Part shown: one piece after another, positions 52,796 through 60,798 of the stretch
Layout of the letters: every line of letters begins with the position of its first letter
Position numbering within the stretch: position 1 is the stretch's first letter
From: Flavisericum labens
GTDB taxonomy: Bacteria; Bacteroidota; Bacteroidia; Flavobacteriales; Flavobacteriaceae
Assembly: GCF_045446075.1 (NCBI RefSeq)
Contig: NZ_JBJJBQ010000002.1
Span: 248,001 to 312,000 of the forward strand
Length of the DNA: 64,000 bases
Direction: 5' to 3'
Notes under the pieces: model-generated
Seen by the model: the letters and a program-made list of their open reading frames with translations, nothing else
Databases searched by the model: none
Told to the model about the DNA's origin: nothing
Program-made: the position numbers and the translations under genes

Positions 52796-52882
52796 ATGAA
52801 ATACTTATTTTTGTTGCAAGCCATCCTAGTTTTACCTTTACAAGCAGGGATAAATTTAAAATATTATGAAAGAAGTTATTAA
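52796..52882 (+). CDS. Possible 28-residue hydrophobic peptide between kinase and regulator
   Basis: ATG at 52796 opens a 28-codon frame (MKYLFLLQAILVLPLQAGIN then a basic-aromatic end) that stops at 52880-52882, overlapping the regulator start (52866) in another frame. It resembles a truncated signal peptide. It may be a leader that couples translation to the regulator or chance; nothing else supports it. Confidence 0.25.
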   Translation: MKYLFLLQAILVLPLQAGINLKYYERSY

Positions 52883-53531
52883 TGTAGTGCTAGCAGACGA
52901 TCATGTTTTGGTAAGAGACGGTATTCGGGCTCTTTTAGAAGATCAAACCGGTATTGTTGTGGTTGATGAAGCTTCAAACGGCAAAGAAGCATTGGAGATT
53001 GTAGAGCAGAATAGGCCAGATGTGTTGATTGTTGATATTAGAATGCCTGAGATGAACGGTATTGAAGTAGTTGGCGAAATTAATAAGCGTTATAAAGATG
53101 TAAAGACCTTGGTGTTGTCTATGCATGATTCAGAGGAATATGTTGTACAGGCCATTCAGGCTGGTGCTGATGGATACTTATTGAAAGGCGCTAGTAAAGA
53201 AGAGTTTTTAAAAGCTTTGAATAATGTGGCTTCGGGTGGAAAGTATTTTACTGGTGATGTTTCTGCCATAATTATGAATAATTTTGTAAACGGAAACACC
53301 AACAAAGTCGTTACTAAAAATGAACCCAAAGAAATACCTTTTAAGCTAACAAAGCGCGAGAAGCAAATACTTAAATTGGTTCTCCAGTTAAAAAACAATA
53401 AAGATATTGCTGAAGAACTTCAAATCAGCAAGCGCACGGCCGAAGTACACCGTTTTAACCTAATGAAAAAACTAGAAGTGAAGAACCTAATGGAGCTAAC
53501 CAACAAAGCCAAAGAATACGAACTGGTTTAA
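52866..53531 (+). CDS. NarL/LuxR-family response regulator
   Basis: A 221-residue regulator. Receiver domain 1-120 with the acidic pair DD at 11-12, phospho-acceptor Asp57 in VLIVDIRMPEMNG and Lys in GYLLKGAS; a linker, then a LuxR-type HTH (about 155-215, LTKREKQILKLVLQLKNNKDIAEELQISKRTAEVHR, quoted as LTKREKQIL and ISKRTAEVH). It pairs with the upstream kinase and probably binds the palindromes in front of nirB and narK, which is inference. A TATTTTTG -7-like element lies in the upstream gap (near 52806), so it may also have its own promoter. Confidence 0.93.
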   Translation: MKEVINVVLADDHVLVRDGIRALLEDQTGIVVVDEASNGKEALEIVEQNRPDVLIVDIRMPEMNGIEVVGEINKRYKDVKTLVLSMHDSEEYVVQAIQAGADGYLLKGASKEEFLKALNNVASGGKYFTGDVSAIIMNNFVNGNTNKVVTKNEPKEIPFKLTKREKQILKLVLQLKNNKDIAEELQISKRTAEVHRFNLMKKLEVKNLMELTNKAKEYELV

Positions 53532-53713
53532 GCATTATTATTTTAAATGAGTGATGATAATTAAAAAATCAAAACCTAAATTGACCGGTTTTACCAAATT
53601 GTCAAAAACAACATTCTAAAATTGTTAATCTGATATAAATACGTAAATACGTAAATTTTATAGACATATATTAAGTATAAATACTTAGTTTTGTACGTAT
53701 AAAACAATGTATT
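53532..53713. promoter_or_regulatory. narK upstream region with shared palindrome and TACGTA repeats
   Basis: TTAAGTATAAATACTTAG at 53671-53688 is identical to the nirB operator and again runs into a -7 element, TAGTTTTG (53686-53693). TACGTA occurs three times (53640-53645, 53648-53653, 53694-53699), once beyond the -7 element. The first two form an 8-base direct repeat. No -33 TTG is present. Confidence 0.7.
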
Positions 53714-55135
53714 ATGTCAAATTTAACACAAACAAAGTCTACAAAGCTTAATTTATTCGACCTTAAAAACGTCTCAATACGTACATTTTGGATTACGGCC
53801 ATATCATTTTTTCTGTGTTTTTTCTCATGGTTTGGTATTGTTCCTTTTATGCCAGATGTGGTTAAGGATTTAGGTCTAACTCCAGATCAAAAATGGAATT
53901 CTATTATTTTGGCTGTTTCCGGTACTGTGTTTGCACGTTTGCTTATTGGTAAATTATGTGATAAATACGGTCCGAGATTATGTTATACCTGGTTGCTTAT
54001 GTTAGGGGCCATTCCTGTTATTTTATGTGGTTTAGTACAAACACCACTTCAATTTTTAATATGTAGGTTGTTTATTGGTTTTATTGGTGCTTCATTTGTA
54101 ATTACTCAAGTGCATACCTCTTTAATGTTTGCGCCCAATATTGTTGGAACAGCTAATGCTACATCTGCAGGTTGGGGTAACCTTGGTGGTGGTGCTAACC
54201 GATTGGGTATGCCAATCATAGCCGCTGCGGTTGTGGGTCTTGGGGTTGCTGAAGGGAATGCTTGGAGATATTCAATGGTTATAGCTGGAGTAGTATGTTT
54301 TTTAATGGGAATTGTTTATTACTTTTTTACCCAAGATACGCCTAAAGGAAATTTTAGTGAGTTAAGAGCATCAGGTGTTGAAATAGAAAAAAAGAAAGAT
54401 CAAGTAGGTTTTGCCACGGTCTTAAAAGATTATAGAACTTGGATTCTTTTCTTGGTTTATGCTGCTAGTTTTGGTATTGAACTTACGGTTTATGGCACCA
54501 TGGATGATTATTTGCAAAATACATTTCAACTGGAAAGAGTTACGGCCGGAAATATTGTATTGTCCTTCGCATTAATGAATATTTTTGCTAGAACGCTTGG
54601 TGGGTTCTTTGGTGATAGATTTGGTAAATTGAAAGGATTAAGAGGAAGGGTGTTGTTTCTATCTGGAATTTTAGCTTTGCAAGGTGTTATGCTCATGACG
54701 TTTTCTACAACAACAAGTCTTATATTAGGAATTGTATTTTTGATATTATTTAGTTTATCGGTTCAAATGGCAGAGGGAGCAACATTTTCAGTGGTGCCCT
54801 TTATTAATAAAAAAGCTATTGGGTCAGTGTCCGGTATTGTTGGTGCTGGAGGAAATGTAGGAGCGTTTTTAGCGGCTATGTTGTTAAAATCGCAGTCTGC
54901 CGTAGCAGAAAAGGCTGCCATATCCGCAAACCAAGGTTTAGGTGAGGAAGTTGTAAAGGCAGCGCAATCAGCCGCATCATCAACAGCTGTATCTTCGGGT
55001 TATTTTATTATTGGTATTGTGGTGTTGATAGCGGCTGTTTCGGCATTGGCTATTAAGTTTTCTACTGAAGAAGAAAGCGCCGAAACTTCAGCTTTAAAAG
55101 TTACAGAAAAAGACTTGATTCCTGTAAAGTCATAA
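53714..55135 (+). CDS. narK: Nitrate/nitrite MFS transporter, NarK family
   Basis: A 473-residue twelve-helix major facilitator. Both nitrate signature motifs are present: GWGNLGGG at 153-160 and GAGGNVGA at 377-384; the first repeat also has RLLIGKLCDKYGPR and FVITQVHTSLMFAPN. NarK proteins exchange or symport nitrate and nitrite. Placed before the nitrate reductase gene, it probably imports nitrate. It has its own promoter sharing the nirB-type palindrome. Confidence 0.94.
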   Translation: MSNLTQTKSTKLNLFDLKNVSIRTFWITAISFFLCFFSWFGIVPFMPDVVKDLGLTPDQKWNSIILAVSGTVFARLLIGKLCDKYGPRLCYTWLLMLGAIPVILCGLVQTPLQFLICRLFIGFIGASFVITQVHTSLMFAPNIVGTANATSAGWGNLGGGANRLGMPIIAAAVVGLGVAEGNAWRYSMVIAGVVCFLMGIVYYFFTQDTPKGNFSELRASGVEIEKKKDQVGFATVLKDYRTWILFLVYAASFGIELTVYGTMDDYLQNTFQLERVTAGNIVLSFALMNIFARTLGGFFGDRFGKLKGLRGRVLFLSGILALQGVMLMTFSTTTSLILGIVFLILFSLSVQMAEGATFSVVPFINKKAIGSVSGIVGAGGNVGAFLAAMLLKSQSAVAEKAAISANQGLGEEVVKAAQSAASSTAVSSGYFIIGIVVLIAAVSALAIKFSTEEESAETSALKVTEKDLIPVKS

Positions 55136-55290
55136 TATGGAAAAAAGTGTGCGCAAATAGCCAAATTATAGCGTGAAATTTTACGGATTGAAAAATTATT
55201 AAGCTCTTTTTTAGGGTATCAAGAATAATGTGTTAAGCATTTGTTTTCTGTTCATAAAATGTATTACTTAGTATAAAAATGTTGGTTTAA

Positions 55291-58200
55291 ATGGTAAAAA
55301 GCGAAGTAAAAACAACGTGTTCTTATTGTGGTGTAGGTTGCGGTATTGTTGTTAAAAAAGACAATAACGATAAAGTTTTTGTTGAAGGCGACAAAGACCA
55401 TCCTGTAAATAAGGGTATGCTATGTTCTAAAGGCATGAACCTTCATTACGTTGCTAATGATGTTTCTGATAGGGTTTTATATCCCGAAATGCGTTGGAGC
55501 CGTTCGCACCCTCGTGAGCGGGTTAGTTGGGACGATGCTTTAGACAGGGCGGCAAGCGTTTTTAAATCCATAATAAAAAAACACGGACCGGATAGTGTTG
55601 GCTTTTATGTATCTGGTCAAAGTTTAACCGAAGAGTACTACATTGCAAACAAACTTACCAAAGGATTTTTAGGAACCAACAACATCGATACCAATTCACG
55701 TTTGTGTATGAGTTCCGCAGTAGTAGGTTATAAGAAAGTATTTGGAGAAGACAGCGTGCCTATTTCTTATGAAGATATTGAGTTGGCAGATTGTTTTTTA
55801 ATTACTGGTGCAAACCCAGCTTGGTGTCACCCGATTTTATTTAGACGAATTGAGAAGCGAAAGGAAGAAAATCCCGAAGTAAAAATCATAGTAGTCGATC
55901 CTCGAAAAACAGACTCAGCAAACTTTGCCGATCTGCATTTGCAATTACTTCCTGGAACCGATGTAGTTCTTTATAACGCTATTGGCAGATGTCTTTACAA
56001 ACGCGGTTTAATTGACGAAGATTTTATAAATAAGCACACCGAAGGTTTCGACGATTATAAAGATTTAATTTTTAAGACTTCTTTAAAACAAGCGTCGAAA
56101 TTATGTGGTGTTCCAGAAAAAGATATACGAAAAGCAGCTGATATTATTGGGCTTTCAAAAGGTTTTATAAGTATGTGGGCCATGGGGCTTAACCAAAGTG
56201 TGGTGGGTACCGATAAAAATGTCTCGTTATTAAACCTTTCACTTATTACCGGAAAAATCGGGAAACCAGGTTCTGGTCCATTTTCCTTAACTGGTCAACC
56301 TAATGCTATGGGTGGTCGAGAAGTTGGAGGTATGGCCAACCTTTTAGCAGTCCATAAGGATTTAATGAATGAGGAGCACCGAAGAGAAGTTGCCCAATTT
56401 TGGGGGGTTGATAAAATTAACCCGAAACCCGGATTGACAGCTACCGAAATGTTTGATGCGCTTGAAAGCGGAAAAATGAAGGCCGTTTGGATTGCTTGTA
56501 CCAACCCGTTGGTGAGTATGCCCAATACTCATCGTATTGAAAAAGCCATGAAAAATGCTAAGTTTGTGGTGGTTCAGGATATTTCACATAAATCAGATAC
56601 AGTGGCTCATGCTGATTTGGTTTTACCTGCAGCGGCATGGTTGGAAAAAGAAGGAACCATGACGAATTCTGAACGTAGAATTTCATATTTACCCAAAGAA
56701 ATAAATGCGCCAGGGGAAGCGAGGCCAGATGTTGAAATATTTTGTGATTTTGCACGTAGAATGGGCTTTAGAGGGTTTAACTACAACAACTCCGAAGAAA
56801 TTTACGATGAGTACGCAGCCATGACAAAAGGCACTAATATTGATGTTTCATTTTTAAATTACGAACGACTAAAAACCGAAGGCACATTTCAATGGCCAGT
56901 GCCAGAGTACAGGCACAAAGGAACGCCAAGGCTTTTTGAAGATAGAAAGTTTTACACGCCCTCGCAAAAGGCCCAGTTTAATATACCAAGCCATATCGAA
57001 AACACCTCGGTACAGCCCAATGATGATTTTCCGTTGATATTAACTACTGGAAGAGTGCGCGATCAATGGCATACCATGACCAAAACAGGTAAGGTGTCGC
57101 GATTAAAAACGCATTACCCAACACCTGTTCTTGAGATAAATCCAGTTGATGCTTATTTAAACAAGGTTAAAGATGGTAATATAACCGAAATTAAAAGTGA
57201 AAATGGTGTAGTAAGGGTACGAGCAAAAGTAACCGACGATATTAAAAAAGGCGTTGTGTTTTTACCAATGCACTGGGGCAAACAGCTTCAGAGCGATTTG
57301 AATCGGACTAACAATTTAACCAATACCCATGTAGACCCCACTTCTAAGGAACCCGATTTTAAATTCACTCGTGTATCGGTTTCAAAATATAAAAAACAGA
57401 CCGAAAAAATTATTATAGCAGGTGCTGGTGCAGCGGCTTTCAGGTTCGTTCAAAATTATAGAGAATTTAACGAAGTCGACGAAATACATGTGTTTTCAAA
57501 AGAACCCAATTTGTTTTACAACAGGGTGTTGTTGCCAGAGTATGTAACTGAAGAATTAAGTTGGGAGCAGTTATTGAAAATCAAACAAAAGGAATTGTCT
57601 AAACTGAATATTCATTGTCACCCCGAAACGTACATAACAGATATCGATAAGCAAAATAAAATTGTTACCGATAGCAGTAATGAATCGCATACTTTCGATA
57701 AACTTATTCTAGCAACAGGAAGTCGAGCATTTATCCCAAAAGATGTTCAAATTGATTTGCCAGGCCGCTTTACCATGCGAAACAAAAGAGATGCCGACGA
57801 GTTTAAGGCTTATTTAGATGCTACAGGATTGCCTCCTGAAGAGCAGCATGTAGTTATTGTTGGAGGTGGTTTGTTAGGTTTGGAATTGGCCGCAGCCATG
57901 AAACATAAAAATGTAAAAATAACCATAGTTCAACGTGGCTCGCGTTTAATGGAGCGCCAGTTGGATAAGGTGTCCAGTAAATTATTGGCTTTAGATGTGC
58001 AAGAACGTGGCATTCAAATATATTTTGATAATGAGGTAAGCACTGTGTTTGATGATGAAGATACAGGGGAGCTAAACATCACTTTGAAAAGCGGAAAATT
58101 AATAACAGCAAACGCCATTGTTTATGCTATTGGAACCATTCCAAATATTGAAATTGCTAGAGAAAATGGTATAGCTTGTAGTAGAGGCGTTAAGGTCAAT

Positions 58201-58812
58201 CAGCATTTGCAATCATCGCATCCTGATATTTTTGCAATAGGTGAAATTGCAGAGTTTAATAATCAGTTGTTCGGAATTACGTCTGCAGCAGAAGAGCAGG
58301 CCAATATTTTGGCTAACTTTATTGCTGGTGATATCAGTTGTTCTTATAACGGATCGGTGTTGATGAACATTTTGAAGTTTAACGATTTAAACCTGTGTAG
58401 TATTGGTGAAATTAGCGTTCCTGAAAATGACGATAGTTATGAGGAAATCATTTTTACCGATATTAAAAAACGCTATTATAAAAAGTGTATTGTTAAAGAC
58501 GATTTATTGATTGGTGCGGTTTTAATGGGCGATAAAAATGAATTTGCCGAATTTAAAACCATGATAGAGAGTAAAATTGAAATGGCCGAAAAACGAGAGA
58601 CCTTATTGCGAGGTTCTTCAAATAATGAGCCTGTAGTTGGTAAATTGGTTTGTTCGTGTAGTCAAGTAGGTGAAGGGAATATTGAAGAAGCCATTGCTAA
58701 AGGATGCGCCGATTTTACTGAACTTTGTAATAAAACAGGTGCAGGATTGGGTTGCGGAAGTTGTAAAACAGAAGTTAGGGAAATTCTTAATAATTCAAAA
58801 GTATTAGCATAA
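55291..58812 (+). CDS. nasA: Assimilatory nitrate reductase with fused FAD-reductase and BFD [2Fe-2S] domains
   Basis: A 1173-residue single-chain enzyme. Residues 1-60 bind a [4Fe-4S] cluster (Cys10, Cys13, Cys17, Cys45 in CSYCGVGC and GMLCSKG), followed by the bis-MGD domain to about 700 (DTNSRLCMSSAVVGYK, GQPNAMGGREVGGM). About 705-1100 is a NirB-like FAD/NAD(P)H oxidoreductase (IIAGAGAAAFRF, VIVGGGLLGLELAAA). About 1117-1170 is a BFD-type [2Fe-2S] domain (CSCSQV, GCGSC). In Klebsiella these functions are split between NasA and NasC. The upstream 155 bases contain CTTAGTATAAA (55267-55277), shared with nirB. No Tat signal, so cytosolic. Confidence 0.92.
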   Translation: MVKSEVKTTCSYCGVGCGIVVKKDNNDKVFVEGDKDHPVNKGMLCSKGMNLHYVANDVSDRVLYPEMRWSRSHPRERVSWDDALDRAASVFKSIIKKHGPDSVGFYVSGQSLTEEYYIANKLTKGFLGTNNIDTNSRLCMSSAVVGYKKVFGEDSVPISYEDIELADCFLITGANPAWCHPILFRRIEKRKEENPEVKIIVVDPRKTDSANFADLHLQLLPGTDVVLYNAIGRCLYKRGLIDEDFINKHTEGFDDYKDLIFKTSLKQASKLCGVPEKDIRKAADIIGLSKGFISMWAMGLNQSVVGTDKNVSLLNLSLITGKIGKPGSGPFSLTGQPNAMGGREVGGMANLLAVHKDLMNEEHRREVAQFWGVDKINPKPGLTATEMFDALESGKMKAVWIACTNPLVSMPNTHRIEKAMKNAKFVVVQDISHKSDTVAHADLVLPAAAWLEKEGTMTNSERRISYLPKEINAPGEARPDVEIFCDFARRMGFRGFNYNNSEEIYDEYAAMTKGTNIDVSFLNYERLKTEGTFQWPVPEYRHKGTPRLFEDRKFYTPSQKAQFNIPSHIENTSVQPNDDFPLILTTGRVRDQWHTMTKTGKVSRLKTHYPTPVLEINPVDAYLNKVKDGNITEIKSENGVVRVRAKVTDDIKKGVVFLPMHWGKQLQSDLNRTNNLTNTHVDPTSKEPDFKFTRVSVSKYKKQTEKIIIAGAGAAAFRFVQNYREFNEVDEIHVFSKEPNLFYNRVLLPEYVTEELSWEQLLKIKQKELSKLNIHCHPETYITDIDKQNKIVTDSSNESHTFDKLILATGSRAFIPKDVQIDLPGRFTMRNKRDADEFKAYLDATGLPPEEQHVVIVGGGLLGLELAAAMKHKNVKITIVQRGSRLMERQLDKVSSKLLALDVQERGIQIYFDNEVSTVFDDEDTGELNITLKSGKLITANAIVYAIGTIPNIEIARENGIACSRGVKVNQHLQSSHPDIFAIGEIAEFNNQLFGITSAAEEQANILANFIAGDISCSYNGSVLMNILKFNDLNLCSIGEISVPENDDSYEEIIFTDIKKRYYKKCIVKDDLLIGAVLMGDKNEFAEFKTMIESKIEMAEKRETLLRGSSNNEPVVGKLVCSCSQVGEGNIEEAIAKGCADFTELCNKTGAGLGCGSCKTEVREILNNSKVLA

Positions 58813-60248
58813 TGGAAGAACCATACAGATTAAGAATAAATGGTGGTGTGCTTTCGCCTGGAGAACTCAAATATATTTGTGAAGCGGCAGAAGGACTGGG
58901 TTTAGATGCTATATCTTTTGGTTCTCGCCAAGACATTATTTTTCCTGAGGCAATAGACGAAAGTAAGTTCAGTCAGTTTGATAAAATCAAATTCGTTAAA
59001 CCCAGAAGAGATGGTGTTGAGAACATTGCTTCTTCGTATGTTTCTGCTGAGATTTTGCCTAGTACCTCTTGGCTTACCAGTGATAGGTATTTGTATGTCA
59101 TTGAGCAGTTTAAGCATAAACCAAAATTACGAATCAACGTTACTGACCCTAAACAGCGTTTGGTGCCATTATTTACGGGTAATATAAATTTTATTGCATC
59201 AGAACATGAAGATTACTGGTATCTCTATGTAAGGCTTCCCGAATGGAAAAATACGGTGATGTATCCAGCGCTTATTTATAGTTGGGATATGGATAAGATA
59301 GAACATGCTATTGAAAGTGTATTACAAGAAGAGCCAGAAGATGTTGAGACCCTTTTTGAATTGGTAAGCGATGCTGTTGATACCAATAATAGAACCGTTG
59401 ATAAGCCGTTGGATGTGCCATTTTACCCATTTCCTTATTACGAAGGCATGAACAGAATTGGTACCGATAGGTATTGGCTCGGACTTTACTGGCGTAATAA
59501 TCGTTACGATTTAAAGTTCTTAAAAGCCATGTGCGATTTGTGTTCCGATAATAAAATTGGGAAAATATCCATTACACCATGGAAATCGTTTATCGTTAAA
59601 GGTATTCCTCAAAAGCATAAACTGCAATGGGAGAAATTTTTGGGTAAATTCGGAATCAATGTTCGACATTCAATGTTGGAAATGAACTGGCATTTACCTG
59701 TTAACGATAAGGGTGCTCTTAATTTAAAAAAATATCTGGTTACCAATTTCGACCAAAACGATATTAGCACCTACGGATTAACATTCGGAATTACCAGTTT
59801 CGATAGCGATACCTATAATTTTACTTCTATTGTTATTGAAAAAAACAAGAAGCCGGAATCTATAGGTGGTTTTAAAATTAGAGATACCTACAACCTGTTA
59901 TACGCAAAAAATTTCGACCCGAATACCAGGGATTATATTTTACACGTGCAAGATGTCGATATGGTAGAATTGCCTGGCTTGCTCATGGAATTGAGTCAGT
60001 TGTATTTTGAACAACTGGGAACTGAAAGGGAAGATGGCGAAGATTTAAGAACAATAAAAGAATCTATTGAAGAGGAAGTGTATCAATGCGAAGAATGTCT
60101 TACCATTTACAATGAAGTTTATGGTGACATAACTCAAAATATCCTGCCAAACACAACTTTTGAAAATTTACCAGAAACTTACCAATGTTCAATTTGCGAG
60201 GCACCAAAAAGTAGTTTTAAACCAAAAGTGTTGCATAAGGAAGTTTAA
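58812..60248 (+). CDS. Nitrite-reductase-like scaffold fused to a rubredoxin (siroheme cysteines absent)
   Basis: A 478-residue protein overlapping the nasA stop by one base. The N-terminal half shows a ferredoxin-like half domain typical of nitrite/sulfite reductases (RINGGVLSPGELKYICEAAEGLGLDAISF, quoted in parts: GGVLSPGELKYI and GSRQDIIFP), with a second half at about 205-300 (MNRIGTDRYWLGLYWRN). The C-x5-C and C-x3-C sites that ligate siroheme/[4Fe-4S] are absent, so it is not a nitrite reductase. Residues about 428-470 form a rubredoxin (CEEC and CSIC). It is thus a probable electron-transfer partner of the fused nitrate reductase; role unproven. Confidence 0.8.
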   Translation: MEEPYRLRINGGVLSPGELKYICEAAEGLGLDAISFGSRQDIIFPEAIDESKFSQFDKIKFVKPRRDGVENIASSYVSAEILPSTSWLTSDRYLYVIEQFKHKPKLRINVTDPKQRLVPLFTGNINFIASEHEDYWYLYVRLPEWKNTVMYPALIYSWDMDKIEHAIESVLQEEPEDVETLFELVSDAVDTNNRTVDKPLDVPFYPFPYYEGMNRIGTDRYWLGLYWRNNRYDLKFLKAMCDLCSDNKIGKISITPWKSFIVKGIPQKHKLQWEKFLGKFGINVRHSMLEMNWHLPVNDKGALNLKKYLVTNFDQNDISTYGLTFGITSFDSDTYNFTSIVIEKNKKPESIGGFKIRDTYNLLYAKNFDPNTRDYILHVQDVDMVELPGLLMELSQLYFEQLGTEREDGEDLRTIKESIEEEVYQCEECLTIYNEVYGDITQNILPNTTFENLPETYQCSICEAPKSSFKPKVLHKEV

Positions 60249-60252
60249 ATTA

Positions 60253-60272
60253 ACCAGGTTTAATAACCTGAT
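60253..60272 (+). terminator. Possible weak hairpin after the nas operon
   Basis: CAGGTT (60255-60260), TAAT, AACCTG (60265-60270): a short GC-poor stem 7 bases past the operon stop with no T-run, so only a weak candidate for termination or 3' end processing. Confidence 0.3.
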
Positions 60273-60313
60273 AAGGCTAGTTCGTTAAGAAATTATTAAA
60301 TGTTTGATTTTTA

Positions 60314-60344
60314 TTGTTTTGATGAAGGTTTTAATGTAACTTTA
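60314..60344 (+). promoter_or_regulatory. Promoter of the Hsp20-like gene
   Basis: TTG at 60314-60316, a 20-base spacer and TAACTTTA at 60337-60344 (one base off TAnnTTTG). A leader of about 65 bases would precede the ATG at 60415. It suggests independent transcription from the nas operon. Confidence 0.5.
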
Positions 60345-60414
60345 AGATGAACTATTCTAGGTAGATATATTCTATTCTATACCTCTTTAAGACATCATTT
60401 TTAATTCTTTTATT

Positions 60415-60798
60415 ATGTCCCCTATTAACATTCAGGCGTCCAAAAGACGTGCAAACTACACATCAAATTATAATTCACAAAATAAGCCTAGCAAGAATAA
60501 TATTAAAGTTCAGGAAACCCGAACAGGATTTCATTATGAATTAAAAATTCCTGGATATGTTAGGGAAGATTTTAATTTTTACGTATCAGGAAAAGACTTA
60601 GTTGTTACTACAGAGAAGAGTAAAACCACTATTTCTGAAAATAGAGACGGAGGAAAAAGCAATCACAATTATTGCTATCCTTCAGCGTATTTTAAAATAA
60701 AGATTCCGTTACCAAGCAATATTGTCAGTAATAAGATAACTGTAAAATATGAGGAAGAAGTATTGTCTTTTAATTTGTTTAAAATCAGTTCATATTAG
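60415..60798 (+). CDS. Small heat-shock (Hsp20/alpha-crystallin-like) protein
   Basis: A 127-residue protein with an alpha-crystallin domain at about 36-120: GFHYELKIPGYVREDFNFYVSGKDLVV, then YFKIKIPLPSNIVSNKITVKYEEEVLSFNL. The N-terminal 35 residues are basic and Asn/Ser-rich and likely disordered. It lacks the usual C-terminal I-x-I motif, ending FKISSY. A chaperone role is expected. It has its own promoter and overlaps the convergent moaA gene by 4 bases. Confidence 0.82.
   Translation: MSPINIQASKRRANYTSNYNSQNKPSKNNIKVQETRTGFHYELKIPGYVREDFNFYVSGKDLVVTTEKSKTTISENRDGGKSNHNYCYPSAYFKIKIPLPSNIVSNKITVKYEEEVLSFNLFKISSY

Noticed and set aside
58812..60248. Annotation as a second nitrite or sulfite reductase
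   Set aside because: The half domains are present, but no C-x5-C/C-x3-C ligand set for siroheme and [4Fe-4S] is found; the only paired cysteines are one CDLC and the rubredoxin sites.
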